From: Bagarius yarrelli
Lineage: Eukaryota > Chordata > Actinopteri > Siluriformes > Sisoridae
Assembly: GCA_005784505.1 (NCBI GenBank)
Contig: VCAZ01000116.1
Span: 953,007-1,017,006, forward strand
Length of the DNA stretch: 64,000 nucleotides
Direction of reading: 5' to 3'
A program made the translations under genes and the position numbers. Below the pieces are notes generated by a model. It was not told where the DNA came from, made no database searches, and was given only the letters and a program-made list of their open reading frames with translations. Below are positions 34,750 to 46,116 of this stretch, one piece after another (position 1 is the stretch's first letter; every line of letters starts with the position of its first letter).

Positions 34750-34872
34750 AATCAATCCATCCATCCATCTATTCATCTATTTACCCACTTATACCTATCT
34801 AATCAGGATAACAGGGAACTGCTGGAGTCTATCCCAGCTGTCATTGCGCAAAAGGCAGGGGTCACCCTGGAC
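34750..34872 (-). repeat. SINE-C, 3' fragment
   Basis: ATCCATCCATCCATC tail complement, GGATAACAGGGAACTGCTGG, AGTCTATCCCAGCTGTC and GGGTCACCCTGGACAG. Head missing. Confidence 0.8.
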
Positions 34873-34889
34873 AGTTTGCAGTATTGAAA

Positions 34890-34985
34890 TTCAAATCAAT
34901 TCAAATAAATTAAATTAAGTTGTATTTATAAAGTGCGTTTAACAATAGACAAAGCAAGAGCACATTTCTATGCTGGAAGAGGAAT
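34890..34985 (+). repeat. Repeat D, 5' fragment
   Basis: CAAATCAATTCAAATAAATT, TTGTATTTATAAAGTGCGTT and TAACAATAGACAAAGCAAG follow the 5' part of repeat D; the core TGATGAGCAAGCC is absent. Confidence 0.6.
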
Positions 34986-35042
34986 AAAAAACACTTCAGA
35001 GCGCATGCCTTATTGAAGAACTTCTGCACAGTAAGTGTGACT

Positions 35043-35168
35043 AATCATGAAAGCTGAGTGGTTAGGGTATGAGCTAGTCCATAAAGGTTCCTTGACCACC
35101 AGATTTTTACTATTGGGACCATTAACCCTCAATTGCTTTGTTATATAAACCAGATAAATGTACGACTC
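35043..35168 (+). repeat. SINE-A, degenerate copy
   Basis: GCTGAGTGGTTAGGGTATGA head, ACCATTAACCCTCAATTGCT and GATAAATGTACGACTCTTTA tail. Confidence 0.7.
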
Positions 35169-35171
35169 TTT

Positions 35172-35345
35172 AGGTAGAAAGGTAGTAGCCCTGATAATTG
35201 GAAGATAGTAGTGTTAATTCCCACCACCACCAACAAGCTGCCATTGCTGAGCCCCAAAGCAAGGCCCCTAAAACTTAACAACTCAATATATCATTAAAAG
35301 AGATGAATATACATCACTCTGGATCAAGGTGTCTTAAATCACCCA
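35172..35345 (+). repeat. SINE-A, degenerate copy in tandem
   Basis: AAAGGTAGTAGCCCTGATAA, TTCCCACCACCACCAACAAG, CCCCAAAGCAAGGCCCC and ATACATCACTCTGGATCAAG. Same orientation as, and directly after, the previous copy. Confidence 0.75.
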
Positions 35346-35782
35346 AATCACTCAATTGTTATTTTCCTTAAACAACGCAACTTTTTTTTCAATTCTAAAG
35401 GTTCTTGATTCATTTCCTGTAAACTCACAGTGACAGATCATTTAATAGCAGTGAGATTTGCAACCCCCCACTGGGATTCTGTGGCTCCTGTCCACATCTT
35501 TCTCTCATCAACAGCCTTGAAAATGATGCAACAGCAAGAAAGCTGTGTGGGTTCTCTGTTGGATACGCTGGCATTCACAACTGCTGGACTAAAAAAAAAA
35601 GACCTCCTAGCTGGTAAATAAAAGCTGCAACAATACACATTTGGCTACAAATGCAAGCTTTCCTTTCAATTTATTCAGCCAGCTGTAATGAGTGTTATAA
35701 ATGTGTAATTATACGGTAATGCGATAAAGCACCATTTATTCGGTTAAATGACAATTTAGAGAAGTACCCTAACCTTTTCTCG

Positions 35783-36115
35783 TTGGAATGTTTGTGCGAG
35801 GCCCTGAGCACGCTCACAACAACGGAATTAGCAGCAATCGTGATGGTCAGCATGATATTTTCAAAGGTCATGCCGTATTTTGTTCGCTTCAGTTGTTTTC
35901 ATGGCTTCGTCGATAAAAAGGTTGTGCTTGTCGGCCATAACAAATCAGCGGATGGATCAGCAGGCGGCATGCCATTTGGCATTCACTCAATCGCCAACGC
36001 CGGGGATGGAGGTCTGGTCAACGTACTGCCTGATCCATGCTGTGAAATTACCTTTCACGCAAACCTGCCAACACGGACTAACAAAGCCAGGCTGTCAATT
36101 GCATCCGCTGGATAG
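35783..36115 (+). other. Unassigned 110-codon frame in a unique block
   Basis: Open frame starting MECLCEALSTLTTTELAAIV with a second, overlapping 81-codon frame. Composition is more protein-like than most frames here (Gly, Asp, Asn, Val-rich middle), but no domain, signal peptide or homologue is recognised and the A of its ATG lies in ordinary sequence. More probably a conserved noncoding block than a gene. Confidence 0.15.
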
Positions 36116-36643
36116 AACGTTCTGAAAAGTGGAGATGAAGGTAGTGCGGATGAACTGGGGCCTAATTGGCCATAATGAATGTTTAAACTGGCAAATTGCT
36201 TGTCAATCCCGAATGGTAGGCAGAAAATAATTTAAAATTTCAAAGCAATCCTTTTTAGCTGTTTCCAATCGTTGCGGTACGTGATGTTTCTTTGGTCTCT
36301 TGCTGTGTTGATTGTGACTTAATTGGCAACATGATGCTACGTTCACACCTACAGCGACAAAACAACCGGTTGTTTCCAATGACTTTCAAACACATAAGCA
36401 ACACTAAGTAGATGTGGGCAGGCCCGGTGAGGCTAAAAAACTTCCGACTATGCACACATGAACGGGCTTATAAATTGTCACGACTATGGCAAAAGTAAAA
36501 AACTCAAACAGCACAAACTGCTTCTCCTTCATCTCTTCTCAGATGATGAATATGTACCCTGACACTGAATGCCAAACACAAACACTATAACTTCCTCCAG
36601 AATGTTTTATTTTAGCTGCAAGGAAACTGTTTTTTAATGCTAG

Positions 36644-36686
36644 CTGCACCACAATCTGATCAACGATATTACCATGGCAACCAGAG
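36644..36686 (+). other. Candidate 43-bp exon or RFX-site element, unproven
   Basis: Acceptor-like CTGTTTTTTAATGCTAG before and GTAAGAA, a good donor, after. Open frame LHHNLINDITMATR. The segment also contains ATTACCATGGCAAC (36668-36681), close to an RFX X-box (GTTRCCATGGYAAC). The two readings are alternatives. Confidence 0.2.
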
Positions 36687-37083
36687 GTAAGAACGCTAAC
36701 TGAGGACTGAAGCATTATTGGATAGATAGAACACTTGATCCGGTAACAGATAGTGCTAGGTTTAGGTTTATATGTGAATAGACACAATCTTTCTCTCTTC
36801 CTCCATCTCTCTCTCTCTCTGTGTCTCTCTCTCTGACACACACCAGTGAGTTATGATAATGAGCGGTTCTGACCCCGTATTGTGCAGTCAAGTCCTCCAG
36901 CACCGCATCATATCCGTTAATGAATTGATCGACCTGGTATGTGTCCATGTTGAACATGTTTGCAAAAGCAGCTGACATTTAAACATGCGTCAATATTAGC
37001 ATTAACGATTCGTGGATATTGTACACCGAGATTGCCTTTCTGACACTTTTTGCACTAGCAAAGCATTTTAAGTGAACCATCTT

Positions 37084-37240
37084 ATCTGATTCTTTATCCA
37101 GAGCCACTTATATTTATCTTTAATTTTTTTAACCATCTAAGCAGTTGAGGGTTAAGGGCCTTGCTAGGAGTCCTCTTGTTGGTGCCCATGACCATCCGAT
37201 CAGCAGTCCAACACCTTAACCAGCGAGGCACCTCTTTCCC
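37084..37240 (-). repeat. SINE-A, minus copy
   Basis: TTATCCAGAGCCACTTATAT, GCAGTTGAGGGTTAAGGGCC, TTGCTAGGAG and CAGTCCAACACCTTAACCAG. B box region degraded. Confidence 0.85.
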
Positions 37241-37548
37241 CGACCGCTGGGACGTTTATTTCATTTGTGGTAGCAGTTTGGCAAGCTTTGATATATTTTT
37301 TGTGGAGAAATCCATGTACCTTGTGATATCACAGTGTGAAGTCTAATCACACACTTTCTCAGATCCAAACGCACTGTTTGACCGGTCCAATTATCCATCC
37401 TGTAGGTCAAATACACGTTTAATAGTAAATTATAAAGAATAATAAATTCGTAAAATGTGGATTGTCAGACTTTAACTGTTAATTAACAGTTAACAGTGGG
37501 TTAACAATTTACAGTGGGTGTACAAAGAAGTTGTTTTGAAATGGGGTA

Positions 37549-37728
37549 AGGGGTAGCGCAGTGGTAGGGTGCTGGACTACCAACTTGAAGACCTGGGTTT
37601 GATTCCAAGACACCACTGCAGGGCCCCCTGAGCAAAGCCCTTAACACCCAATTGCTCAGTTTTATAACAAGGAATATTGTAAGTCGCTCTGTATAAGGGC
37701 GTCTGCCAAATACTGGTGCTTATTAATG
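37549..37728 (+). repeat. SINE-A, full-length copy
   Basis: GGTAGCGCAGTGGTAGGGTG (A box TAGCGCAGTGG), GGTTTGATTCC (B box), GCAGGGCCCCCTGAGCAAAG, CCCAATTGCTCAGTTTTATA, GTAAGTCGCTCTGTATAAGG and GCGTCTGCCAAATACTGG. Together with 58280-58472 the best reference copy. Confidence 0.95.
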
Positions 37729-38032
37729 TCAGTATAAAATGAAATTAAACTATGAACAAACAGTAAAAACAACTTCTAAAAAATCCAAGCCAAAAATTGA
37801 CTCTAAGTTAAAATTTTTTACTTTGTAAAAACATCTTAGCAAATTCATAAGTTTCTATATACGTCACTGCCACGTGTGCGACTTACGTCAAGCCTTGAAG
37901 CCCACATACTGTATAAACAACCACTACCTTCTTATAGCTATTCCACAATCTGCACTAAAATACCGGAAAAAATACTGATTCACTCTTCCTGGCTGCAGAT
38001 GCAGGTACGCCATACACAGGCAGCCAAAAGAA

Positions 38033-38034
<2 letters not shown>

Positions 38035-38076
<42 letters not shown>

Positions 38077-38134
38077 ACTTTTGGAATCAGGGAATCTGAG
38101 ACTGCTTTTCTGGCCTGTCAATTAGTATGAGCGA

Positions 38135-38181
<47 letters not shown>
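38035..38181. repeat. Inverted microsatellite pair (AC)20 and (GT)22
   Basis: AC run 38035-38074, spacer of 62 bases, GT run 38137-38181. The two runs are complementary and could pair in single strands or RNA. Confidence 0.95.
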
Positions 38182-38182
<1 letters not shown>

Positions 38183-38519
38183 CACAGTAACATTTGGGAC
38201 AGACATTAACTATAGATAAAAAAACAAGCTTTCTAGAAACTAAATTTGCCAGAATCTTACACAATGCTGGAAACTTCACAGCTACACAGTAATATTATCA
38301 TCATTTACACCGAATATTAATGCAAATTAAATGGTTTTCAAGAGTTTACATCTCTACTACAAATTTAACCAATCAGCTAGCACATACACTATAAATCTCT
38401 AGAAGCCCTAAAGTCTTAAAGTTTTGTAAAAAATATTTTTAAAAATGTTCATAAAAAGAGCTGCAAAATACATCCAAGTCTCCATTGATATTGTTTATGT
38501 TAATGTTCATGCACTGTCG

Positions 38520-39250
38520 GGCATTTGGTAGCTGGGCCTTCAGTGGGGACTTACCCGACTGGTACACCTCTTAATACCACCGCTATTACGTTGCAATTAC
38601 CATCAATACTATATTACAGAATTACAGACAAAGAGACATTTCCCGTATTGAGGATGGAAACCATTTTTATTAAAGCAAGAAACCCGTTAACACACAACTC
38701 CAAACCTCTACACTACAACCACAACTGTACCACATCCAACATCTGGAACAGTTCAGAATCAATTTTTATCTAAAAACATCACAAAATATAAACAATGACA
38801 ATTAATAAAATACGTTATACCTTCATAGGCTATAAGTCAGTGTTACAGTTCGTCTGCACTGGTACGAAAGTTGCAAACAAGCTAGTTATCTTTGGGGTTA
38901 GCCATCCTCTCCTTACGATGTCCAACTTTCCTGGAAAAGTCTGCCTTAAAATAGTTTTTAGGTATGTCCGAGGCCAAGTCTACTTCTCCTCCTCCTCTGT
39001 CAGCCATTGTGGGGGTAAAAATTGTAAATTCACTTGTGCAGATAGCTACACGTGTTTTGCTAGTCGAACTTGTAACAGGCATAACATTTTGCGCTGATCA
39101 ACAATCAGAGGACGTTTGAGACAATGACAATGACAATGAGGACGATTATTTTGGGCCAGCTATCTGGCCCTATAGAGGCGAATTTGAAAGCTGATTGGTT
39201 AAAGAAACAGTCCTATTGCTTTTATAGTTTTAGTTACATTGGCAGCACTA
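38520..39250 (-). pseudogene. hAT transposon remnant, ZMYM1-like, copy 3
   Basis: On the minus strand a frame from 39006 reads MADRGGGEVDLASDIPKNYF then KADFSRKVGHRKERMANPKD, the start of a TTF-zinc-finger hAT transposase (ZMYM1-like proteins of fish begin similarly). A frame slip near the middle sets DIVRRGWLTPKITSL in another frame. The rest (38520-38880) is the intron or inner region shared with copy 1. Outer part: AATCAGAGGACG, GGGCCAGCTATCTGGCC. Confidence 0.82.
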
Positions 39251-39284
39251 CATAAAATCCTAAAAGACAATAGTGAAGTTCAGT

Positions 39285-39452
39285 TTTATTTTACATATCC
39301 CATTATAGAATGTTAGCATCGGGATGCAAGGCCGGGTATGATGGAGCACCCCATGGGCAGAGAAATTTGGGGGGCCTTGCTTAGGGCCCAAAACTGGACT
39401 GTTGGGACTTAAACACTGATACTCCGATCACCACCGCTGGACCATAACTGTT
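39285..39452 (-). repeat. SINE-B, degenerate copy
   Basis: ACATATCCCATTATAGAATG, AAGGCCGGGTATGATGGAGC, GGGCCTTGCTTAGGGCCC and GGACTTAAACACTGATACTC retain the minus-strand SINE-B order. Confidence 0.65.
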
Positions 39453-40024
39453 TAGCCACTTTTTAGTTTTAAACTAGCAAGTAATCTCGGAATCCTATAG
39501 CTTAAATATGTCTTAAAAGTGTATTGAAAATACACAACTGAAATAAAATTTGCAACTGAATTAAAAAAATGGTATTTAATTGAACCAAACAAAAAAAATT
39601 GCACATATTCATTACTACAACATAAAGAATAAAATTAAAGGGAATGTATTTTAACACACTAAAAGCTTCCATTAGTCGTCATTTACGGATCCTGAGAAGG
39701 TCAATTAAGTGCAAACATCTTCAGCATGAGTGCTGAGGCACACAACATGATAATGCAGGTCACTAACCTCTGGTCAACACCAATCTGCTCCATAACACAC
39801 CACAGCACCACAGACAGAAAAACAGAAGAAAAAAAAACAGTCAAGCCAGACCTTTAGTATTCATTAATTATTGATATTAGGATTTCCTACTCGGAATGTC
39901 AGCTGCATGTATAAATACCTTCAGAACTAATGTATAAATGGAACATTAGCTTTAAGCTAAAGACTACCAATATAAATCCAATACAGTTAATTTGAAAGTT
40001 TATGTGACCCCTAATCAATATGCA

Positions 40025-40210
40025 GATTTGCTTCTTCTTCTTCTCCTTTCAGCTGAGGCCACAGCGAATCATCTGTCTCCACCTAACTTTATTCTCTACA
40101 TCTTGTTTATCGCATCCATATAACTCCTCTTTGCCTTTTGCCTGGTAGCTTCATCCTCCTACCAATATATTCACTACTTCTCCTCTGTACATGTCCAAAC
40201 CACCTACATT
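40025..40210 (-). pseudogene. LINE ORF2 C-terminal remnant
   Basis: Minus strand from about 40203 reads WFGHVQRRSSEYIGRRM then KLPGKRQRGV, followed by stops, and ends in the IRCGD-like region and an AAGAAGAAG tail (40028-40040). This is the C-terminal block of an RT-bearing non-LTR element very common in fish (WFGHVQRRDAGYIGRRML). Heavily truncated. Confidence 0.8.
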
Positions 40211-40493
40211 TACAGCATTAGATATGCAGATTTGCAAATTATTAATAATATATAATACATTTTATTTAAGATGCCATTTAAATGACTTAAATACATGAAA
40301 AAATGTGGTCGTTCTTGAACAATTCATTTATTTTAAATGAGTCTTTAATGTGATTTCAGAGAATGATTTGTTTAAGTGCACATGCATTTCATTGTCTGTC
40401 CTATAGATGAAGGCAAAAATACTGAAAAAATAGCTTTAATTTGAATTAAGAATGAAAGAGAATTCCAAAGGCTAAAGACTATGTCCTATAGGG

Positions 40494-40632
40494 AAGTGGT
40501 AGCACAGTGTTTAATTGTTGGACTGCTAATTGGAAGACCAGCGTTTGATTCCAAGTTGCGAATGCTGAGGCCCCTGAGCAAGGCACTTAACCCCCAATTG
40601 TACAAAAGGACGTCTGCTAATGGCTGTAAATG
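40494..40632 (+). repeat. SINE-A, copy with internal deletion
   Basis: GGTAGCACAGTGTTTAATTG, GGAAGACCAGCGTTTGATTC, CCCCTGAGCAAGGCACTTAA, then a direct jump from CAATTGTACAAAA to GGACGTCTGCTAATGGCTG. The GTAAGTCGCTCTGG segment is missing. Confidence 0.88.
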
Positions 40633-41075
40633 TTAGTGTTTTAGACGAGCAGAGGGTGTATGGAGGAGACCCAGCAAAGAGTTTGATAAGAAGTGTAAGG
40701 TTAGTATTGTAAGGTGGATCAAGGTTATAAAAAGGTACGAATTGAATTTAATGCGGAATTTGTTCAGAAGCCAATAAAGATGGAGTACGAGATGGTGTAA
40801 TGTGTTGTATAGATGGCGTGCAGGTTTTAAGTTCTGAATTAACTGAAGTTTATCAAGACGCTTGTGTGATAAACCAAATAAAAGAGAGTTACAATAATCG
40901 ATGCGAGAGGTGACAAGCAAGTGGACAAGATTGGCAGTAATGTGTGGGGTGAGAGATGGACAGGGACAAGCAATATTTCGAAGATGAAAGTAGCAGAGCG
41001 GGTTATGCTATTGATGTGGGGCTTCAAATCAAAGACTGTCAAAGATGACCCCCAGCTTCTTAACCTAAAATGAGG
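40633..41075 (-). pseudogene. L2-type LINE reverse transcriptase remnant
   Basis: Minus strand reads, with at least two frame shifts, KLGVIFDS (near 41045), [19 protein letters not shown] (near 41020) and [20 protein letters not shown] then [11 protein letters not shown] (40920-40820). These are the hallmark L2/Rex-group RT C-terminal motifs (HINSVxR, SRLDYCNxLLxGLP, LQxIQNxAAR). Inactive. Confidence 0.9.
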
Positions 41076-42090
41076 GAGGAATCGAAAAAAACCTCACTGT
41101 TTAAAGAAAAAAAATACTCAAGTTAATTTTACTGTTTACTGTTTTTCTGTTAATGATGTTACGGTGTTGCTTGCCATTCTTAAAGCCAAATATCGGTGGA
41201 TCCAATATTACAAAACCGATATCTGATAATAATAAAAACAGAAAATATCACAGAAAATTTCAAAAAAAAGGTTAATCGGTCAATCCTTAGATTTTTCTAT
41301 ACACAGATTCCAGATTTTTAACCTTAAATGTTTTAAATTATTAAATAAAATAAACTTCAAATGAAAGGATTTGTTAGCACTGATATTTTATTTTCTCTTT
41401 CTCTCTTTTTCTCCTCTACATAAATATAATAAAGGAAATTTCTTTTTTCCTTTTATGTTGTTTAAACATTCTAATTGCAAAGAGGCACCGGTAATAAAGC
41501 TGGCTTAATTTTATTAGTTTAGTGGCAGGACCTGTTATAAAAACTGAAGCACCAATTTATCCGACACGCATATTAATGATCCTTATCTGCATATTTACTG
41601 TAAATGGCCGTTCTGGAGATATTAGTATACACAGCAACGATGTACAACACACAGAGAAGTGGAGTCATGCGGTATCACATGGCGTTGGTGCTTAATGTAA
41701 AAAATGATTGTGTTATCTGCTCCGGTGGGGTGTAAGACACTGATACATTGACATTAGCGTGCGTCTTTAAGCGGACGCCAGTACCTGAGTGAGGAGATAC
41801 GGCTGCTCGTAATGACTCTGTCAGTTAGCAAAGAGAAATCCCCAAACATCCTAGTCCTTTTGTATAAAAAAAAACAAACATTGTGGTAGTGTGCTTATTG
41901 GCACCCTAAAGAGACGCGTGTCCTTACGGGAACTGGGAGTAGATGAGCGAGATAGGGGGAAGGAAGAAAATTGTCTTGTCTTTTGCACCAGCATCCCTCT
42001 CCAGAAAACTGCATCCAAACTGCAAGCTGAATAAATATGAGCCACATCATCATCTTTCCCTTCACGCTGTTTTCTTTATGCCTTTTCCTA

Positions 42091-42141
<51 letters not shown>

Positions 42142-42599
42142 CAACAAGCTTAGTGTCCTGCCACTTCCTTATCTTCAGCCTCCATGTAGTGATGCCAATC
42201 GTGACAAACACTGGAGCTTAAATTTTAGCTGGCCATGTGCATCACCCACTCACAGTCTCTCAAAATACATCCTCAACACACACACACACATACACACACA
42301 CACACACACAAAGACACCCAAACTATTCTCAGCTCTGCACAGGAGCACCAGTGCATCATGGATATCATGGAGGGCTAAAGTAAGGATCGCCAAAATGAAC
42401 TAAAGGGCTGAAAGCCAGGATGAGAGTGAGCCTCCACTAAGAAACATTTCTACTTTAGTCTTAGACTTCAGTCCAACAGTTTCTGAAGCAATTTCAAGAA
42501 ACAGCATCTGATTCTCTGCCCCCTGCTGGCTAAGAGGGTCACTTGTAAGTGCCCAGCAAAATTTACATTTAGATAGTCGGGTTTGGCTTGATATTGTAT
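41076..42599. other. Unique sequence with (CT)n and (CA)n
   Basis: CT run 42095-42136 and CA run 42276-42311. No gene recognised. Confidence 0.5.
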
Positions 42600-42735
42600 A
42601 AATATATAAACTATGAGTTACTATCAAAACACACCAAAAATTCAATCACACCATATTTCTACCTGTCCAAAAGAAATACTGTAACCATGACATCATCTTT
42701 CAGACTCCTGTAGTCGACTCCAGTGTGGAATCGCA
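42600..42735 (+). repeat. Dispersed repeat E, copy 2
   Basis: Matches 32850-32985: GAGTTACTATCAAAACACAC, CCTACCTGTCCAAAAGAAAT, ACCATGACATCATCTTTCAG, GTCGACTCCAGTGTGGAA. A short deletion removes ACCCTTTG present in copy 1. Confidence 0.85.
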
Positions 42736-42944
42736 ACATCAATATTAATTCAGGTTTTTGCTATGTTTTGATTCAGACTTTTGTTCTGCACTACAAACAA
42801 TTAAAATCAATTTAACTTCAGGCAACGCCTGCACACACCAGCAGTGGGATGTTATGAAAAATCATCTCTCTGTCCATAATTGCATCTTTGCATACTATTA
42901 TCCTATGCGAAACTGAGTATGTATAGTATATTCAGTATATTCAA

Positions 42945-43193
42945 TGTCATTGTGCAAGGTACATGTACAGAGCCAATGAAATGCATTTTTTGCATATCCC
43001 ATCTTAGTAAGTTGGGGGTCAGAGCGCAGGGTCAGCTATGATACAGCGCCCCTGGAGCAGGAGGGGTTAAGGGTCTTGCTCAAGGACCCAACAGTGGCTG
43101 ACTTGCCGGAGGTGGGGCTTGAACCCAGGTGTTTCTGGTCTTCAGATTAACAACAACGCAGCACCTTAACCATTTGAGCCACCCTGCCCCCTG
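42945..43193 (-). repeat. SINE-B, near full length
   Basis: TACATGTACAGAGCCAATGA, TGCATATCCCATCTTAGTAA, GGTCAGCTATGATACAGCGC, CTTGCTCAAGGACCCAACAG and CACCTTAACCATTTGAGCC; the sister of the copy at 34425. Confidence 0.93.
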
Positions 43194-43237
43194 TATGCAT
43201 ACCCTGTATGCAAGGTGAGTATTATGTTCAAGTTCTT

Positions 43238-43345
43238 AATTTAATTCAATTCAATTTCATTCAGATTTATTTCTATAGCGCTTTTAACAATGGACATTGT
43301 CTCAAAGCAGCTTTACAGAACACAAATAACAATACAAAAGTCCAT
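43238..43345 (+). repeat. Repeat D, 5' fragment
   Basis: TTCAATTCAATTTCATTCAG, TTTCTATAGCGCTTTTAACA, ATGGACATTGTCTCAAAGCA and GCTTTACAGAACAC. An A13 run follows at about 43359-43371. Confidence 0.85.
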
Positions 43346-43911
43346 CCTTAATGCTAGGAAAAAAAAAAAAATCAATAAATGGATCCTTGCAGGGTTCTCG
43401 CCTCTTCTTACTAAAGGTCTACAAGTGCTGACACGATCTCTGGATGCCTCAGGATGGGTATAAAAAGAGAAAGAAGTGGAGCGGAATTAGCATAGCTACT
43501 GTTCATAATATCAGCAGGCACTAGCTGATAATGTGCCTTTGATCGGATGTACTGAAGTATAAGGTTATGGGATATGTTATGACTGGCTAAATCTATGTTT
43601 AATCTGGGAGACTGTGTCTGTGCCATTTCAAAGTTTAGAAGTTAAATATGAAAATGCGCCACCTTTTTTTTGTAGACTTTGCTATTCAGGGGACCACCAG
43701 AAGTCTGGAAAATTCTCTCTTTCCATCATGCAATGTGATCATTAATGATGATTAATAATCTTATTTGAGAAACTAGGTGAAACTCTGAGATGTTGAGTTT
43801 TCTGATTAGACAATGGTGGTAAATATGATATTTTCTGGTTATCAAAGAAGACAAAACAAGATTTTTTGTTGTCCAATAAGGTATCAAATTTATACGCCTT
43901 CCATTTTTGGC

Positions 43912-44041
43912 AATATGGTAGTTAATGGTTAATGGACCTGACTTGAGCCAAGCAGTGGCAGCTTGGTGGTGGTGCTGGAAATCGGAAACCACAATCTTCC
44001 AACAACAGTCCAACACCTTAATCACAGGACCACCGTTTCCC
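43912..44041 (-). repeat. SINE-A, minus fragment
   Basis: AAGCAGTGGCAGCTTGGTGG, GTGCTGGAAATCGGAAACC and CAGTCCAACACCTTAATCAC; tail missing. Confidence 0.8.
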
Positions 44042-46108
44042 AAACTCCCACATCTGTATATCTGAGTCTGTAAGTCGGTTGAAGATTAGTTGGTGAATTG
44101 AGTAGCTGAGACATTTTCTCACTCCCTCTTTCTCTCTTAAGTTAAAGTTCTGTCCTATTTTATTTCCAATACCTCTCATAATGTAATCAGTAGAGCTATT
44201 GCCTTTGCCGGAGGTCGGGCACGCTCTGTCTTTTGCTTCAGTCTGACTGCTTTCCTAACTGTTCTCCTGTTCTCCAGCATTCCTGCCACTCCAAGTCTCC
44301 AAGTGCTGCCCTGTCTCTCAGACTGTTAGAACTTTTTGCTATTTCAATCCTGAGAGTTCAATTTTCTCACAAGCACAACTCTCATTCTGAACATTTTGCC
44401 TCTTCTTTCTCGATCTGATTCCAGGCATCAGGTACACTGGATATGCTTTTAGTCTTGAGTTGGTACATCCAAATTAGTTTAGGAAAGTTTAATTGCATTT
44501 TACAAACTTAAAGTCAGACGCAGAGGTTGCTGACTGCACAAAATGTCTATTAACGGCCAGGCTTCAGCTTCACTCTTGGTTATTACTGGTTTGCCAAAAG
44601 CAAGTTTACAAAAAAACCCAAATTTATAAATGCAGGGGCGCTGCCAGCAATTTCGGGCCCTTTGAAAGACTATGAGGTTGGGCCCCATACCACACCCATT
44701 GTGCACTGTTACTGCTAATAAAACAGATCTCTGGGGGCCCCCAAAGTGTGTAAATTTTCCTTATTTCCTCCCCCTAGTGGCAGCCCTGATAATATGGCTC
44801 TAATAAACTGGTTATTTTTTTTTACTGATAAAGTAATTCTGCATGTTGTGTTTTTTGCTGTAGAAATAATGTAAAGTTTACGGCACAGACTTGAAGCAGA
44901 ACAAAAACTGATTGGCTGCTTTACATGTCAGTCAGACGTCCTATTGGACAGTAAAAGATGTATGAAATCCAGACCTCCAGCTGCAAGATTTAAAATTACA
45001 TTTACAAATCCTACCAGCAAAAACCTAAAAGTAAAACCATTCATAATGGCTATGACTCATCAGGAAGCATCTCCCGTCTCTCTTCCTCTAACACACACAC
45101 ACACACACACCTAACACAGGATTTCTTTTCTTCCTATAGCCACTGATTAAAGCAATCTGCCCTTTTTATAATCAGCGTCTTCACTATTCAAGCGCTGAAC
45201 AAGCTCACACTTTCCCGGTGCCTTGAGCGAAATACAATCAGACCTCCCACACACTACATTCTATTAGAGACCAGCAGAAACTTCAGCCTGGCTGCTATCG
45301 ACACACACCAACACAATAATAAACAAAGAACATCAAGCTTAACAATGTTTGTCTTTTAAAAGTGCTAAATAATTGACTCAGGCAATCGTCTGAGTCGTTA
45401 CTGCCATCCAGAGGTTGAGCGTGGATGTACAGTGAGTATAAGGAAGAAGTTGGGGTCAGTGATTGGCTGGAAACCTGGGGAATTTTGTGCATGGGATTAG
45501 AGCAACGACGCAGCGGATGCCCCGTGGAACCAGTCAAGAGTGTATCTTTGCTCTGGCATCTGTCGGGCACCAGATGGTCTCTGAAACAACGGATAAGCAC
45601 GTCACAGCCGGAGAAGCCATGCGTGAGCTTTTATCAGCTTTATCAGCCTCACGGCACACACACACAAACACACACACACACACACATCCCTCGGCACAAC
45701 TGACTTAGTGACAATTGATTTTTTTTCTGTCTCTGTCATCAGAGCTCACAAACGGCTACCCTCAGCCTCGTCCATGTTTCTGACATCACCAACACTCCCA
45801 CACACACAAACCAACACACACTCCTCCTGTCTACTGAAAACACACTTCAAAGATTTATTTCTGTTTGGAGTTTTAATAAGGATAAGGATAATTAGCCTGT
45901 TTATTGCTTTTTTTTTTTTTTAAATGCTAACTAGGGTAGCAGGGATTCGGTGATCATTTTCACACTTGTAATAATATATACATTCTTAATTTATTCTAGA
46001 CAAAAATTAAGTGTTTATATTACAGTGTTCTCATACTAATGTCTTGTTTACATGGTAACAACATCTCTTTTAAAGTGATTTTTACGTCAAATATACCGAA
46101 GATTAATA
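44042..46108. other. Mostly unique; GGGCCC-rich repeat-like segment and CA runs
   Basis: At 44632-44790, GGGGCGCTGCCAGCAATTTC, GGGCCCTTTGAAAG and CTGGGGGCCCCCAAAG look like a worn transposon end region. CA runs at 45090-45111 and 45654-45687. A 101-codon minus frame at 45295-45600 has no domain. Confidence 0.45.
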
Positions 46109-46116
46109 GCAAAGAT

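Larger units (their letters stand above)
35346..37083. other. Unique stretch holding a candidate conserved block
   Basis: No repeat family recognised apart from a short CT run at 36805-36836. About 35780-36230 is the longest repeat-free, moderate-GC block of this part of the window and is described under findings. A 43-bp splice-flanked segment lies at 36644-36686. Confidence 0.45.
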
